Source: Siniperca chuatsi (Eukaryota > Chordata > Actinopteri > Centrarchiformes > Sinipercidae). Taken from it: a stretch of DNA of 64,000 nucleotides. Below the pieces are notes generated by a model that was not told where the DNA came from, did not search any database, and saw nothing but the letters and a program-made list of their open reading frames with translations. The stretch's first letter is position 1. Every line of letters begins with the position of its first letter. Positions 9,938 through 22,500 of this stretch are shown here, one piece after another. The stretch is from positions 28,512,872 through 28,576,871 of the forward strand of contig NC_058055.1 of NCBI RefSeq assembly GCF_020085105.1. The letters are read 5' to 3'. A program made the position numbers and the translations under genes.

Positions 9938-11960
9938 GGTGTGCGCTGTGGACAAATCTGCAGAAAGAAGTACTTTCAATACTTTGACAGCAGTTGGCAT
10001 TGTGCAGCATTTGTTGTTCTTTGTGTCGTTCTTCTCATCTTTAAAAATACAGTGTGATTTTGGTTCCTTGTGCGTTTTTGAAGGAGGCGAAGAAAAGGTG
10101 ATTGACTTGGAGGCACCACAGACCAAAGAGCCACTCAGTGACAAGGAGACTGTGCATTAGTGGCAATTATGTAATTGTTTTCAGGTGCAAGTGCAAAGAC
10201 TGGCACAAGAACCATGCAGCGGACATAACGTGAGGGAACAGTTGTTCCTCTTCCTTTCCCCTCCAGACACTTTGAGATGTGTCACGGTTGTACAGGAGAG
10301 TGGCAGCAAGGGAATATGACCCAAACCCAGACAGAGGAAGCAGCAGATTTTGTCCCAAGGTGATTTTGCATTGGAACTGCCTGTAAAAAGACTTGATCAT
10401 GCACTCAAGAGAGTGTGAAAGTTGTTGCTTTCTGCTAAGCTCCTGGCAGTGAAACAGAGATCCCATTTAAACCGGGTATTAAAATGCAATATGTATCTGG
10501 ACACTGTCCTGGCTCCATAGAGGACCCCCATACCCCACGACTACATGATTAATGCATTTAACTTTAAAATATACAAAACTTTCTTCTGGGGGAGCATGCC
10601 CCCGGAACCCCTAGAGCAGGCCAATTTAATTGGGGGCCCAGAAGCAACCTCCGAGTGGCCCAGCATACATAAATCTGATATATGACAAAATAAGTAAACT
10701 ACATGTATAGTGTATGGAAGCAGCTAACGAGTGAGCCATCTCGCTTCCTTCTCATCTCTGCTGAGAGCTGCACATGCGCAGTACCGATTGGGCAGGACGT
10801 TTACAGATGCGACACCGCCAATCATATCTTTCACAAATCAACGTTTTCTTATGTGAGATACGACCAGCTTAGTAGCTTTTCAAAACATCTGGCTATTGCC
10901 AGTCAAAAGTAGTGAAGTAGTAGTTCCAACTGAAAATATGTCTCTGTCAACCCTGAAACGTACATTTGACATTAAAAACCATCAGTTTAACGCTGCCTGG
11001 ACTGGCATGTATTTGTTTATTTTACCACCATCTCCAAACGCCTGCTACTTTTCATTACCTTCATTTGCATTTGTTTAAAATTTGTCATTACCAAAAACAA
11101 ACAAAGGTTTTAAAGGCTGCTGAAAATGTTTGGCCTATTTACATTTCCTGTTTTTAAAATCTGGCCCAATTGAATTTATAATTGAATAGCCCTGCCCGAG
11201 AGGGTCTGAGGTCCACCCACCCACCCACTCACCAGTGAATGGCATTTACTCATAGTGCTGTGCCCAGCAGAACAACAGCATTTCAGAAAAAGCCTTATTT
11301 TAGTATTGTGCAAAGCAGCCAGAACCAAAAATAATATCTTAATATGAATGCAACCAAAGATTTATAGTTTTAACAAACAACATATACCTGGGCAGACAGG
11401 ATGTTCACATGATATCCACTTTTCGCTGTCAGTGTGAATGCATTACACATTAATGTGGATGTTTTGCTGGTCATTGCAATGACAAATAAACGAGGCAATA
11501 ATGGACATGCTATGTGAAACAAGTACAGACGTGTCTGTTCCATTTAACATCTTGTACATTTGAAAGAGATGTTTCTCTATGCATGTAACACTAGCACTCA
11601 AAGGAAGCAGACCAAAAGACTTTGACTTGAAAAATAAATTATAATAAATTAAATTAATAAATACTTATGTATATGTATAGTAATCATTCAGGCCTGAATA
11701 TCAACTTCTTTCACATCACAGCAATATAATATAAATGAATTTTACAGCTACTCAGAATTTCTAACACACTGTGACATACTGTAAAATGATTTTGAAGAAC
11801 GCCTATCCACTAAAGAAACAAACTACATTCAATGAGCAGATTTCAAGTTGTTTAAGAGTTGTGTTCATATTTCTAAAGATAACTGACTTATATTCCAGTA
11901 GGAGTTAATGTGACTTTATCTGTCCTCTGGATCACAGAATACAGCAAACTCAAAACCTCA
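9938..11960. other. Intergenic DNA without a recognised gene
   Basis: No exon-like segments with family resemblance are seen. A piece near 10585-10640 (GGGGGAGCATGCCCCCGGAA) looks like part of a dispersed fish repeat. The rest is AT-rich single-copy-looking sequence. Confidence 0.4.
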
Positions 11961-11964
11961 CTGA

Positions 11965-12125
11965 TATAAAAGTACAATGTCGAAGTGTCCTTGAGCAAGA
12001 CATTGAACCCCGAGTTTCTCCCGATGGACAGGCCAGCGCCTTGCATGGCAGCTCTGCCGCCATTGATGTGTATGTGTGAATGAGCTAAGGTAAAAAAGCG
12101 CTATATAAATGCAGTCCATTTACCA
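11965..12125 (+). mobile_element. SINE-like dispersed repeat
   Basis: The segment with TGTCCTTGAGCAAGACATTG, GGCAGCTCTGCCGCCATTG and GCGCTATATAAATGCAGTCC matches a short interspersed repeat common in spiny-rayed fishes. I recognise the sequence but not a certain family name. It is internally shortened. Confidence 0.6.
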
Positions 12126-12284
12126 TAGTTTACAACCATACAAACGTTTTATTATTAATGAAATCAAACGGTACATTTACATAGACCTACCTGCTCTGAC
12201 AGGATGCGCTCTTCAGGTTCTTCATTTGCTGTTTAATGTCTTGAGAAATTCTGCTGCTTTTTGTTTATTGGGCTGTTTGTGGGC

Positions 12285-12810
12285 TTATGTGTGATTGTCT
12301 ATTTATGCTGTTAATTTTGTGTGATTGTCTATTTTAATATGTGTGATTGTCAATTGATGCTGTTATTTTCATATTTGCGATTTTCTTTTGTTGTGTGTTC
12401 ATATATGTGATTATCTATTCATGCTGCATACTGTATTTTCATGTGTGAATGTCTGTTTTCATACGTGTGCTTGTCGATCTATGCTGTTTTTATATTTGTG
12501 ATTTTCTTTTATGCTGTTGTTTTAATGTGTGACCGTGTTTTTGTTATTTACCTATGTGTGATTGTCATTTTATGCTGTTTCTGTTCATTTTCAGCTCCAT
12601 TGTAAAGCACTACAAATAAACAATAAATGCAAAACAAAGAAAGCTAAATAAATTATTATAAAATGCTGTTATTTTCATATTTGCGATTTTCTTTTTATGC
12701 TGCTATTTTTATATATGTGATTGTCTATTTTTATAAGTGTGATTGTCGATCTATGCCGTTTTTATAGTTGTGATTTTCTTTTTATGCTGTTGTTTTAATG
12801 TGGGCTAAGA
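12285..12810. repeat. Degenerate 35-50-bp tandem repeat (TGTGATTGTCTATTTATGCTG type)
   Basis: The motifs GTGTGATTGTC, TTTATGCTGTT and ATATTTGCGATTTTCTTT recur irregularly about ten times. A non-repetitive AT-rich piece interrupts them near 12590-12660. There is no coding potential. Confidence 0.75.
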
Positions 12811-13044
12811 AATTAGGAGAATCATTTGGAAATATGTGATGTACACTAGACAGACATAATCATAAGTTTGGGAACATTTCCGTCTGATACCAAGGCAATA
12901 AAGTCATATTTTTATATCATAATATCATGTGACATTACATATGAAATGTTACATAAATATCAACCTTATATATTTTGTGTCAACAAAAATATTTTACACG
13001 TAGGTGTAACAAGTGTTAGCGTTAGCTGCTTTCCACTATTAACA

Positions 13045-13345
13045 GCATTACAATAGGCTTTTTGGACAATGCGTTCATTGGTTATTTTACTGTAGCATAT
13101 TGCACAATAACATGTGCATTTACTGCAGCAGTTCTGAACTTACAGATTTAATAAATAACATGTGGGCTTTCTGACTTGTATTGCACAAATATGAAACTGA
13201 AAACTGAAACTATTAAATCTGTGAGATGTTGTAGTGCATTGGCCTCAGTCTTTAAGGGCTGCCATACGTTTTGCAAACCACCAGATGTCACTGTGCTTGT
13301 GTGATTTTAGAGCTCTGAAGCTACAAATCTTTTTTTGGCACAAGA
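13045..13345 (+). repeat. Dispersed repeat, copy A
   Basis: It shares about 300 bases with 28168-28455: GGCTTTTTGGACA, ATTTTACTGTAGCATATTGC, CACCAGATGTCACTGTG and nearby blocks in the same order. It has no coding capacity, and no terminal inverted repeats are evident. The class is unknown. Confidence 0.8.
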
Positions 13346-14032
13346 AGAAGAAAAGCCCCAACACCTCATGAGGCTTCATCTGCCCATCACTACATATTCA
13401 ACGTTCCCTGTCCGGCCCCATCTCGATCTCCTCTCATTTCCTTTTATCTCCAATAAAGGCATAAAAATGCCCAAAAAACATGGGCATTTCACATATAAAG
13501 TAGTAAGCAATGTATAATTTGTTGTGTGGTTTTAACACTAGCAGGGATCGTCTTGAAACCACGGTTATGCGTCTATTTTCTCAGGGTTATGATAGTTACA
13601 GTGTGTGTCTGTGGGTTGGATACAGGGTTTTGTCTTTTGTTGCTGTGCACTTTATTATATTTCATTTCTTGTATTCTTCTGTGCATGTTACTTGTTGCAG
13701 TGTTCATTTCTAAGGTGATGCACAGTGAGTTTACCTCTAATGAAATGTGCTATATGCATAAAATTTCCTTACCTTGCTTTTTAATGTGCTTGTATAATTT
13801 GCCCAAAAGGGGATTTTAAATTACGGTTTACATTTTACACCAATAATGTAGATGAGACTAAATTTTATTTTTAAATTATACAGTAAATCTAAATATTATA
13901 AATACTCAACAAGAAAGTAGGCAGTAGACACCTACCTGTAATGAACTCTATCTTAAAACCATCTTCAAAACACCCTGAATGACTAATATTTTAACCAACT
14001 CATGGACCTACAGCAATATCCACTGAGAGCTC

Positions 14033-14105
14033 ACCTGAGGGCCTGCAGCTCCACCTGCCTCCAGTCGCCTGTCACTGCTGCTGCTGCCACCATGTCCCTG
14101 ATAAG
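14033..14105 (-). other. Weak candidate exon (acceptor- and donor-like ends)
   Basis: On the - strand the segment runs from a TTATCAG acceptor-like site to CCTCAG followed by GTGAGC. One frame reads DMVAAAAVTGDWRQVELQAL. The protein family is not recognised, and the phase does not agree with the candidate first exon at 15191-15206 unless an internal acceptor is used. It may be chance. Confidence 0.2.
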
Positions 14106-14508
14106 ATCATTCACAAACATATCAGACACATGTCCTATGGCTAATTTAGCATATAACTGATATAATGCTAACAGATCACTTAAACAAGACTATAGACCTT
14201 TTCAGACATGGAATATGTAACATTGTGGGCTTCATCTATCTGTTATAAAGTAATGGAGGAAGGGCTGTAGAACAGAAGTGAGTGCTGTAGCCTTTGCGTT
14301 ACTGTGCTGTGATACAGCAATGTTAATAGGTTTGACCTGAGTGTAATTAACTACTAGTTTTTGTTGCTGAATTCAACTTTTCATTCTTCTTTAAGAGGGT
14401 TACTTCTTCAAAACACACACAGTCTCAAGATCCAGTTATGTGCATTCAGTTTTCATGCAGCACATAGGCCTACTGTGTACAAATGAACCCTTACTAAAAG
14501 GTTTCCGA

Positions 14509-14712
14509 ATCAGAATCAGAAATACTTTATTGATCCCCGAAGGGAAAATCTTTGTTACAGCAGCTCGCCTTTACGTCAGTGCAAACAGGAGAAAGTACTA
14601 GCAAACAACATAATACAATACACTATAAAACAGGTCAGAAAATAAATTAAGTACCAAGTGGGTATAAGTATAAGATAAAATAAGTGTGAGGTACCAAGTG
14701 GGTTTACAGTGC
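14509..14712 (-). mobile_element. 5'-truncated LINE 3' UTR (CR1/L2/Rex1 type)
   Basis: It has the same tail as 9282-9645 and 35078-35400: ATCAATAAAGTATTTCTG plus the TTCTGA terminus on the - strand, followed by the conserved untranslated block. About 200 bases remain. Confidence 0.8.
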
Positions 14713-15190
14713 TCAAAGGAGCACTGTGAGGACTAAAACTTAAGATCTGCACCAACTCTCAGTTATTTTATACCAAGGCTTGAAACTTTTTTGTTTACCA
14801 CTGCCTTTCATTATATTAAATATGGGGCTATTTATTCATACTGTATATGTCACAGCACTGAAGCTCCACTATAACCTTTTCTATTTTTTTATTCTGTTTT
14901 ATGCCACTTTAGCTTATTTTTCTCTTCTATTTTATTTGAGTATTTTTCTATTTACATGTAATAATTTTAGTAATGCTTTGTGCTTCTTTTATATCTCGTT
15001 TCAAAGCATCTCTATGTCTTGTGTAAAGTACTTTGAATTGCCTTTTTGTTGAAAGGTGCTACACAAATACAGTAGCTAGCTTACAGAAGTTAACAGTCAT
15101 GCTAGTTTGCTAACCTAGTTAAATATTTAGCTAATGTAAACTTTGTTACAAACATTCTTATCATGCTAGCCAGATAAACTTCTTACTTAC

Positions 15191-15206
15191 CTTTTGTGTC
15201 CTCCAT
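15191..15206 (-). other. Candidate first coding exon of an unrecognised - strand gene
   Basis: An ATG opens a 16-base frame (MEDTK plus one base) directly followed by a strong GTAAGT donor. Upstream, 15300-15450 is CpG-richer and contains an inverted CCAAT box (GCCAATCACAG) and alternating CG pairs, as a promoter would. No convincing downstream exons in phase were found in 12-14 kb, so this may be a lost or very short gene, a non-coding transcript or chance. Confidence 0.25.
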
Positions 15207-15689
15207 TTTCGGAATACAAGTTGAGAACATTTCTGATTTAAAATTAGCAGCTGGCTCTGTGAAGTTTAGCTTTACTTTAAGATAGTTTCCACCAGTGTTT
15301 TAGCCCGCGTTTTTCTCTGAAAGAACAAAATGGTGGCTGTGAAACTCCACTGATGACGCGAGGCTTCTCCCAGCCAATCACAGAGCTCTGTCTGTCCTCT
15401 CTCTCGCGCGCTTCATCTAACGTCTTCAACCGACCGAATAAGCGCCAAAACTGTTAAACGGTTAAAAGCTAACTGAAACCTGCAGGTGGGAACAGGTACG
15501 GGTTGCCAGGTAACCAGCCTTATCCCCCCAAACTGGAAGTACGAATAATTAAGAACAACCCAACATAAATTGTCAGGAGTTGGTCCAGCATTCAGAACTT
15601 TCTCTCTCAAATTCATCTTCGCTTCATTGGCACGATTAGCCTGGTTTAATGCAGTATTACCATATACAGATTATTTTTTTTATTATGGA

Positions 15690-15905
15690 TTAATCTATGG
15701 ATAGTTTTTTCAATCAGATAAGTGTAGATAGTCTACAATGCCAAGGTGACGTCTTCACATCAGTCCAAATCCCAAAGATAGATTCATTCTCCAACAGAAA
15801 AGCAGGGGATCACATTGGATTAATACATTAAATGATTAATTGATTATTATTGTAGTTGCTGAAGAAATCTCTATGGATCGGCTCATCAATAATCGACTAA
15901 TTAAT
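15690..15905 (-). repeat. Fish ATTAATCGATTA-type dispersed repeat (internally deleted)
   Basis: It carries the characteristic ends with ATTAATTGATTATTATTG and CATCAATAATCGACTAATTA, and on the - strand a GAAGACGTCACCTTGGC block. Both also occur in the related copy at 21722-21908. It is non-coding. Confidence 0.65.
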
Positions 15906-16449
15906 TAAACTGCTATAAGAATTACTACACTATATATTACACTATAATGAAAGAACAAATCACGGAAGCATATATATGATGAGATATAATTTAATTGTTT
16001 TTTTCTCAGGCTGATTTTAAGTCTCTGTACTGTACCGAACACCATTCTTCCAAAAGATATCCCCTCATTTGATGTGCTGGTGATATACATGTGGATTTGG
16101 GACCATGTTGTGTATTCTAAATAAGCATAATACCAACATTAGGCCTTTCACAATGATTAAAAAAAAAAAATCCCAATAATAAAAAAAAAATCTATGATCA
16201 AGCCTAAGACCAGCCTCAACAATTTTATTATTTTATTTATCATAATTTTTGTCACGTTTGCTGTGTTCTGATTGCAGCCTATTTATTGTAGGCCTTATGT
16301 GTCTGGCTGTTTTTGTTAATAAAGATGGGGAAGGTAGCTCCATACTACCGTGTCTCTACTACAATAACATTGCCACTACGGGGCGCAATGGGCTAACTTT
16401 TCCACATCTGTGTTACCCAGACAATGACCGTGCTTTTATTTTGAAAGCG

Positions 16450-16538
16450 AGAGCCGGAAGTGTGCGTTTCATTGTTCGTGTGTCTGAGCGTTGACTCTGG
16501 TCCTGGTCCTGCTCGTTCAGCCTCCTCCGGCCGTCGCC
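16450..16538 (+). promoter_or_regulatory. Probable TRAPPC14 core promoter with ETS motif
   Basis: CCGGAAGTG at 16454-16462 is a consensus ETS/GABP site, typical of TATA-less housekeeping promoters near the transcription start. It lies 77 bases upstream of the TRAPPC14 ATG, and no TATA box is seen nearby. Position and motif are visible. Activity is inferred. Confidence 0.5.
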
Positions 16539-19500
16539 ATGGTGCAGATGATGGAGTCGCAGTGCGAGTATTTCATGTATTTTCCGGCGGTGCCCATCAC
16601 GGATCTGTCGGACCCGGCCCGGTACCGCACTCTGCCCCGCCGCAGTCACCTCTACCTGGGCGAGACAGTCCGCTTCCTCCTGGTGCTGCGCTGCAGGGAC
16701 GGTGGGACGACGCCAACCGAGCACGGCCCCGGTGAGCAAAGGGGGGAGCCGGAAGGATGCCCCCATTTTTGAATCTATAATATTAACACACAATCACTAT
16801 GCCTTTGTTTTAACCAGTAGGCGGTTTATAGTATGCAGGCCTCCGCTGCTGTTTAATATTCCTTAAATATGCTTTAATATTCATGTGGGGACTCACTGTG
16901 CCCGCCCACCAGACCTTATTGTGGTTATTATATATTTTGATGAAAGCGCAGGTGAATTCAAGGCAAGACAGAAGAGCAGTTTAAAATCCTTAAACAGTAA
17001 ATTCGTATGAAACTAGAGAATCAGCAGCCAGATGAGGCTGACTCCATCCTGCAGCAATAATTTATATTTTCTGGCAATTTTAAGCTGCAGGTGGAGGCAT
17101 CATGTGACAGAACAGCTGTTCTATTTCAGTGCGGGACTTTAATCAAAGTTGGTCAAGGGAACAAAGTACCCACAGTGTTTTGGGGAAAGTAGTCACTGAG
17201 GTGGCCGTAACCCAGTGATGGTAGGAATCTACAACACTGTAAAAAGCAAATAATACAGTGTGGAGAAAACTGCCATAATAATCTCACGGTTTGCAGACCA
17301 CAAGGCGGAACCACCGATATTCACAGAGTCGCTTGATTCCAGTGTTATGTTATGCAGCCTGGCCTTAACAGACACTTTTTAATGAAAATTAACGTCATGT
17401 TTTTCATCTGATATGTATCAATAAGAGTGGACCGGTCAGGGCCAAACCACCAGGACGAAACCAGAGCATACTGGACCAAACAAGGGTTAAAATTCAAATG
17501 AACGCTGGACCAAACCAGAGCTAGAACTCCAGAGAATATGGCACCAAATCAGGGTTAAAATATGGGGCAATAAGCAGAGCGCTTTACAAATGTGAGTGGA
17601 GAGTTGTGTAACTGTATGTCAATCCGTGTGTGCGTAATCAGATTTGCAAATATGTAAAAATACAACTGTATTCAGATTTGCAAGTGTATTGAGATCTGTG
17701 AATGTGCAGCCAAATCAGTGAATGTGCAGATAAATCTGTAAATGTGCAGACAAATCTGTGAATGTGCAGACAAATCTGTAAATGTGCAGACAAATCTGTA
17801 AATGTGCAGACAAATCTGTAAATGTGCAGATAAATCTGTAAATGTGCAGCCAAATCAGTAAATGTGAAGACAAATCTGTAAATGTGCAGACAAATCAGTA
17901 AATGTGCAGACAAATCAGTAAATGTGCAGACAAATCAGTGAATGTGCAGATAAATCTGTAAATGTGCAGACAAATCAGTAAATGTGCAGACAAATCTGTG
18001 AATATGCAGACAAATCTGAATGTGCAGATAAATCTGTAAATGTGCAGACAAATCAGTAAATGTGCAGACAAATCTGTAAATGTGCAGGCAAATCAGTAAA
18101 TGTGCAGACAAATCTGTAAATGTGCAGCCAAATCAGTAAATGTGCAGACAAATCAGTGAATGTGCAGCCAAATCTGTGAATGTGCAGATAAATCTGTAAA
18201 TGTGCAGACAAATCTGTGAATGTGCAGATAAATCTGTGAATGTGCAGCCAAATCTGTAAATGTGCAGATAAATCTGTAAATGTGCAGACAAATCTGTAAA
18301 TGTGCAGAAAAATCTGTAAATGTGCAGATAAATCTGTAAATGTGCAGACAAATCTATAAATGTGCAGAAAAATCTGTGAATGTGCAGACAAATCAGTGAA
18401 TGTGCTGCCAAATCAGTGAATGTGCAGATAAATCTGTAAATGTGCAGATAAATCTGTAAATGTGCAGACAAATCTGTGAATATGCAGACAAATCTGTGAA
18501 TGTGCAGACAAATCTGTAAATGTGCAGACAAATCAAAATGTCTGATAAATCTGTAAATGTGCAGACAAATTAAATGTAAAAATGTGCAGATAAATCTGAA
18601 ATGGCAGCCAAATCAGTAAATGTGAAGACAAATCTGTGAATGTGCAGACAAATTAGTAAATGTGCAGACAAGACAGGCTGGAGGTAGCAGCCAGTGATTT
18701 TTAGCGTGACATTGCTGGCCTGGGTAGTGGTAGTGGCTGCAGTTGTGCCGATGCAAAGCAGACTACGATGGAAATTTCTAGGTTAAGTACGACTCCTACG
18801 GTGCAGTTTGACATGATCTTTTCCCAGGATATTTGACCCTGCTCTAGTTGAGTCGAGGGAGGCGTCACTCAACTGCCGAACGGGAGGATCTCAGCTTCGC
18901 TGCTCTTGCACACAGTTACCGGCTCATGTGAAAGAATTTTAAACTCGCTTAAAATCACTGGTTGCTACCGCCGACCGGTGTTATGTAGGCTGTACAGCTA
19001 TGAGGCACACGGACAGATCTCCACGCGCATTTATGGAAGGGTAGCAAAAGTCACGTGTAAAAAGACTGCAAACTGAGATCCCGCCTGAGTTGTAGCTGAT
19101 GACTTGTCTGTATTTCCAGCTCTTGGAGAAAAATACTTTCACCACCTTTCAGCTATTAATATCTATGTACGCATTTACAGATTTGTCTGCACATTTGCTG
19201 ATTTGTCTGCACATTTGCTGATCTCAATGCACTTTTACACATTTAAAAAATCTGATTACGCACACACGGATTGAGATACAGTTACACAACTCTCCACTCA
19301 CATTTGTAAATACAGTAATGGCCCCATGTTAAGGATTCTCATGTGCATGAATTTATGCGTGTGCGATCATTTTCCAGCAGGGGCGGTGAAGGCACTGCAG
19401 CAGGCTTTGGGACGGAGTCGGCCAGTAGCCGGGCGTGGAGGGAGCTGGCCGGCTCTCTGTGCGCCGTGGCCAGCGTGAGTCCAGGTGAGAGTAGCCGCCA

Positions 19501-22500
19501 TCGAGGCAACCACCACCAGCATCACCACGACTACCAGAGCAGCGGGGACGAGGCCAACGAGGACGGCGAGGAGGACTACATTGCAGCAGCGGAAGCAGCC
19601 ATTGCGGCGCTCGGCAGCAGAGTGGACTCCCGGTGTCGGAGCTTCAGGGACTGCAAGCCACTGCTCATCCACAACTCATCTGGGACGGCGGCGAGGGAGT
19701 TCCGCAGGGCGCCTGTTCAGGTACAGCAGCGTTGATACGCACATTGAGAGGAGGGCAGCAAGTCCAGCAACTATAAAAAAAAGAGTTGTTGTTGTTAGAG
19801 CATGGCTCTAGTCTGTCCTCCACTTTGGTCCAGATTAAAATATCTCAACAACTATCGGACGGATTACTATGAAATTTTGTACAGGCATTCATGGTCCCCA
19901 GAGGATGAATCCTAATGATTTTGAGACCTCCTGACTTTTCCTTTTAGCGCCACCATGAGGTTGACATTTTGGTTTTTAGTGACACTAAAATTATTGGATG
20001 GATTGCCATGAAATTTGATTCCGATATCCACGGTGCCCAGAGGATGAATCCTAATGATTTTGGTGATCCCCTGACGTATCCTGTAGTGCCGCCAGCAGGT
20101 CAAAGTTTTAACTGATCCAGTGAAGTATGTCCAAACGTACCGATTTGCCGTAAACACACACATTCGTGTTCTCCTCAGGATGAATTGTAATAACTTTGTT
20201 GATCCCTTAACTTTTCGTCTAGTACCATCAGCCTCAGTACTTTGTGTTTAATGCTTATTAGCACATGTTAGCATACTAGCATGCTAGTCTGAGATGGTGA
20301 ACATGGTAAATATAACCTGCTAAAACATCAGCATGTCACTGTACAGTACATAAACTAAACGTTGGCTTATGGGGCTTCAGTGCCTTGCTCCACACAGCAC
20401 TTTGACAACATTGCTTATTTATTTGCTTACTTAATTATATATAATGGTTACATTTCTCCATACTTCTGAGCTGTGGCTGCTTGAGGCTGCTGCTCAGTGG
20501 GAGTTATTGGTTCATGATGATTTCTCATCAGTGTGTCTGTTTCTCCATGTCAGTCTCCTCTGGATGAGCCGGTGGTTTTGACGGATGAAGTGATCTTCCC
20601 CCTCACCGTTTCTCTGGACAAACTCCCCGTCAACACGCTAAAAGTCAAGGTCAGGATGAACATCTGTCTGTCTGTCTGTCTCATTTTGAATGCATGACTT
20701 TAGGGCTTTTTCACACTTGGGACAATTGGAGAGTTTTTTTCCGGACCCGAGGCCGTTCTCCCTCAGAGTTCAGTACATTTGGTACTGTTCGAAAACTGGT
20801 CTTGGGTCCACCACAAAACAGTGATCTGGGGTTTGTTTCTACCAAGCTTTAAGCTAATACATAATTTTCCACAGTTCCAACATTGTGGAGTCACCTGACT
20901 GGTTGAGGATTTAATTGTTAATTGTGTGTGTGTTTGTTCAGGTGATGGTCACGGTGTGGAAAAGGGAGGCGGAGAAAGTGGAGGTGCAGGAACTCGGCTA
21001 CCTGAGCGTCCTGCAGCAACGAGAACCAACACACACCTTCAGACACGACCTGAACACCTTCAAGGCTCAGGGTACAACACACACACATTTGTATTTTTAT
21101 ACTTGTGAGGATTCTCATGACATAACCCATTTTCCAGCCCTTAACTCTAACTTTAACCATAAAACCAAGTCTTAACCCTCAGGCGCGCCTCTAAAGAAGC
21201 GAGAACCAGAGAAAATTGTCTTCTTTTCCATACTTTACTTGCTCTCAAGGTCTAAAACGCAAACCGGTCCTCACAAAGTTAAAGGTACGAGAGCGTACAC
21301 ACACACATTGTGGAACTAAAGTCCAAACATGTAATTTTGTGCGCATTCAGAAAAAGGGCAGATGACTGGAGCTGGCACATTGCTACGTGTAGTTCCAGCT
21401 GTAGACACAAGGGGCAGTGTGGCCCCTTCATGAAGGCGAGGTTTGTTTATCATTCAAACATTCAAATCATGACAAGACATGAATCTGCTTCATTTCAATT
21501 CAAGGAAATGCATCAATGAAAATGTACAAACACAGTAAAAGACTAAAAGTAGAAATGAAACAGGTAATTAAATCCCTGACAGAAGCATCATAGAAAATAC
21601 AGTAGATGTTAACATGGATGTTCAAGGAATAAGAAAAGGGAAAAATAACAAATATCTCCTAAATGTCACCAACATTACGTGGTAAAAGCTGGACAACCAT
21701 CTTGGTGTAAAACACTGAGAGATTATGGTAGAGCTGAAACGATTAATCGATTAGTCCATCGACAGAATAATAAAATATCAACAATTTTGATAATCAATTA
21801 ATCATTTCAGTCATTCTTCCAGTGCCAGCTTCTCACATTGACGTTTGAAGACGTCACCTTGGGCTCTGGGAAGTTGTTGACATTTCATAGACTGAACGAT
21901 TAATCGGTTCCTCCCGTCCACAGTGAGCACCACTCTGACCGTCCTGCCACCTCCCACCGTCCGCTGTAAGCAGATGACCGTCTCTGGGAGGCACCTCGCC
22001 GTCCTCAAAGGTAGGAGATCGTTCTTCGTTATTATGGGATTCACAGCAGACCAGCACGGTTACATTTTACATGCTCTGTAGCTGTCTGATTTATGTAAAA
22101 TGAAGGGTTTCTGTGGCCAAATAATCAGGTTTCTCCAGCTGAAATGTACTTGTGTTACCAGGTTTCTCTTTTTCCCTGAATCTGAGCATTCACATGTGTA
22201 TTTTAGTCAGTTTTTAATCAGTTAAGTAATTACATCTCTTGCAGTTGTGATGACCTACCAATCATTTTAGTTTACAATTTAGTGACTACAGTGCAACTCT
22301 TAGAGTCCCTTCTAAAATAATGTAATTCAATTCAATTTTATTTATATAGCGCCAATTCATAACAGAAGTTATCTCATTGCACTTTTCCTATAGAGCAGGT
22401 CTAGACCGAACTTTTATAATATTATTTACAGAGACCCAACAAATCCCACCATGAGCAAGCACTTGGCCACAGTGGCAAGGAAAAACTTCCGTTAAGAGGC

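Noticed and set aside
13920-13975. Mini exon candidate ending ATTACAG before GTAGGTG on the - strand
   Set aside because: It is short, has stops in two frames, does not join in phase with 14033-14105, and shows no protein resemblance.
17685-18668. Regular 20-bp repeat that might suggest a CRISPR array or a repetitive protein
   Set aside because: Units are directly tandem without spacers, lie inside a fish intron transposon, and the long - strand frames arise only because the 20-mer lacks stops.
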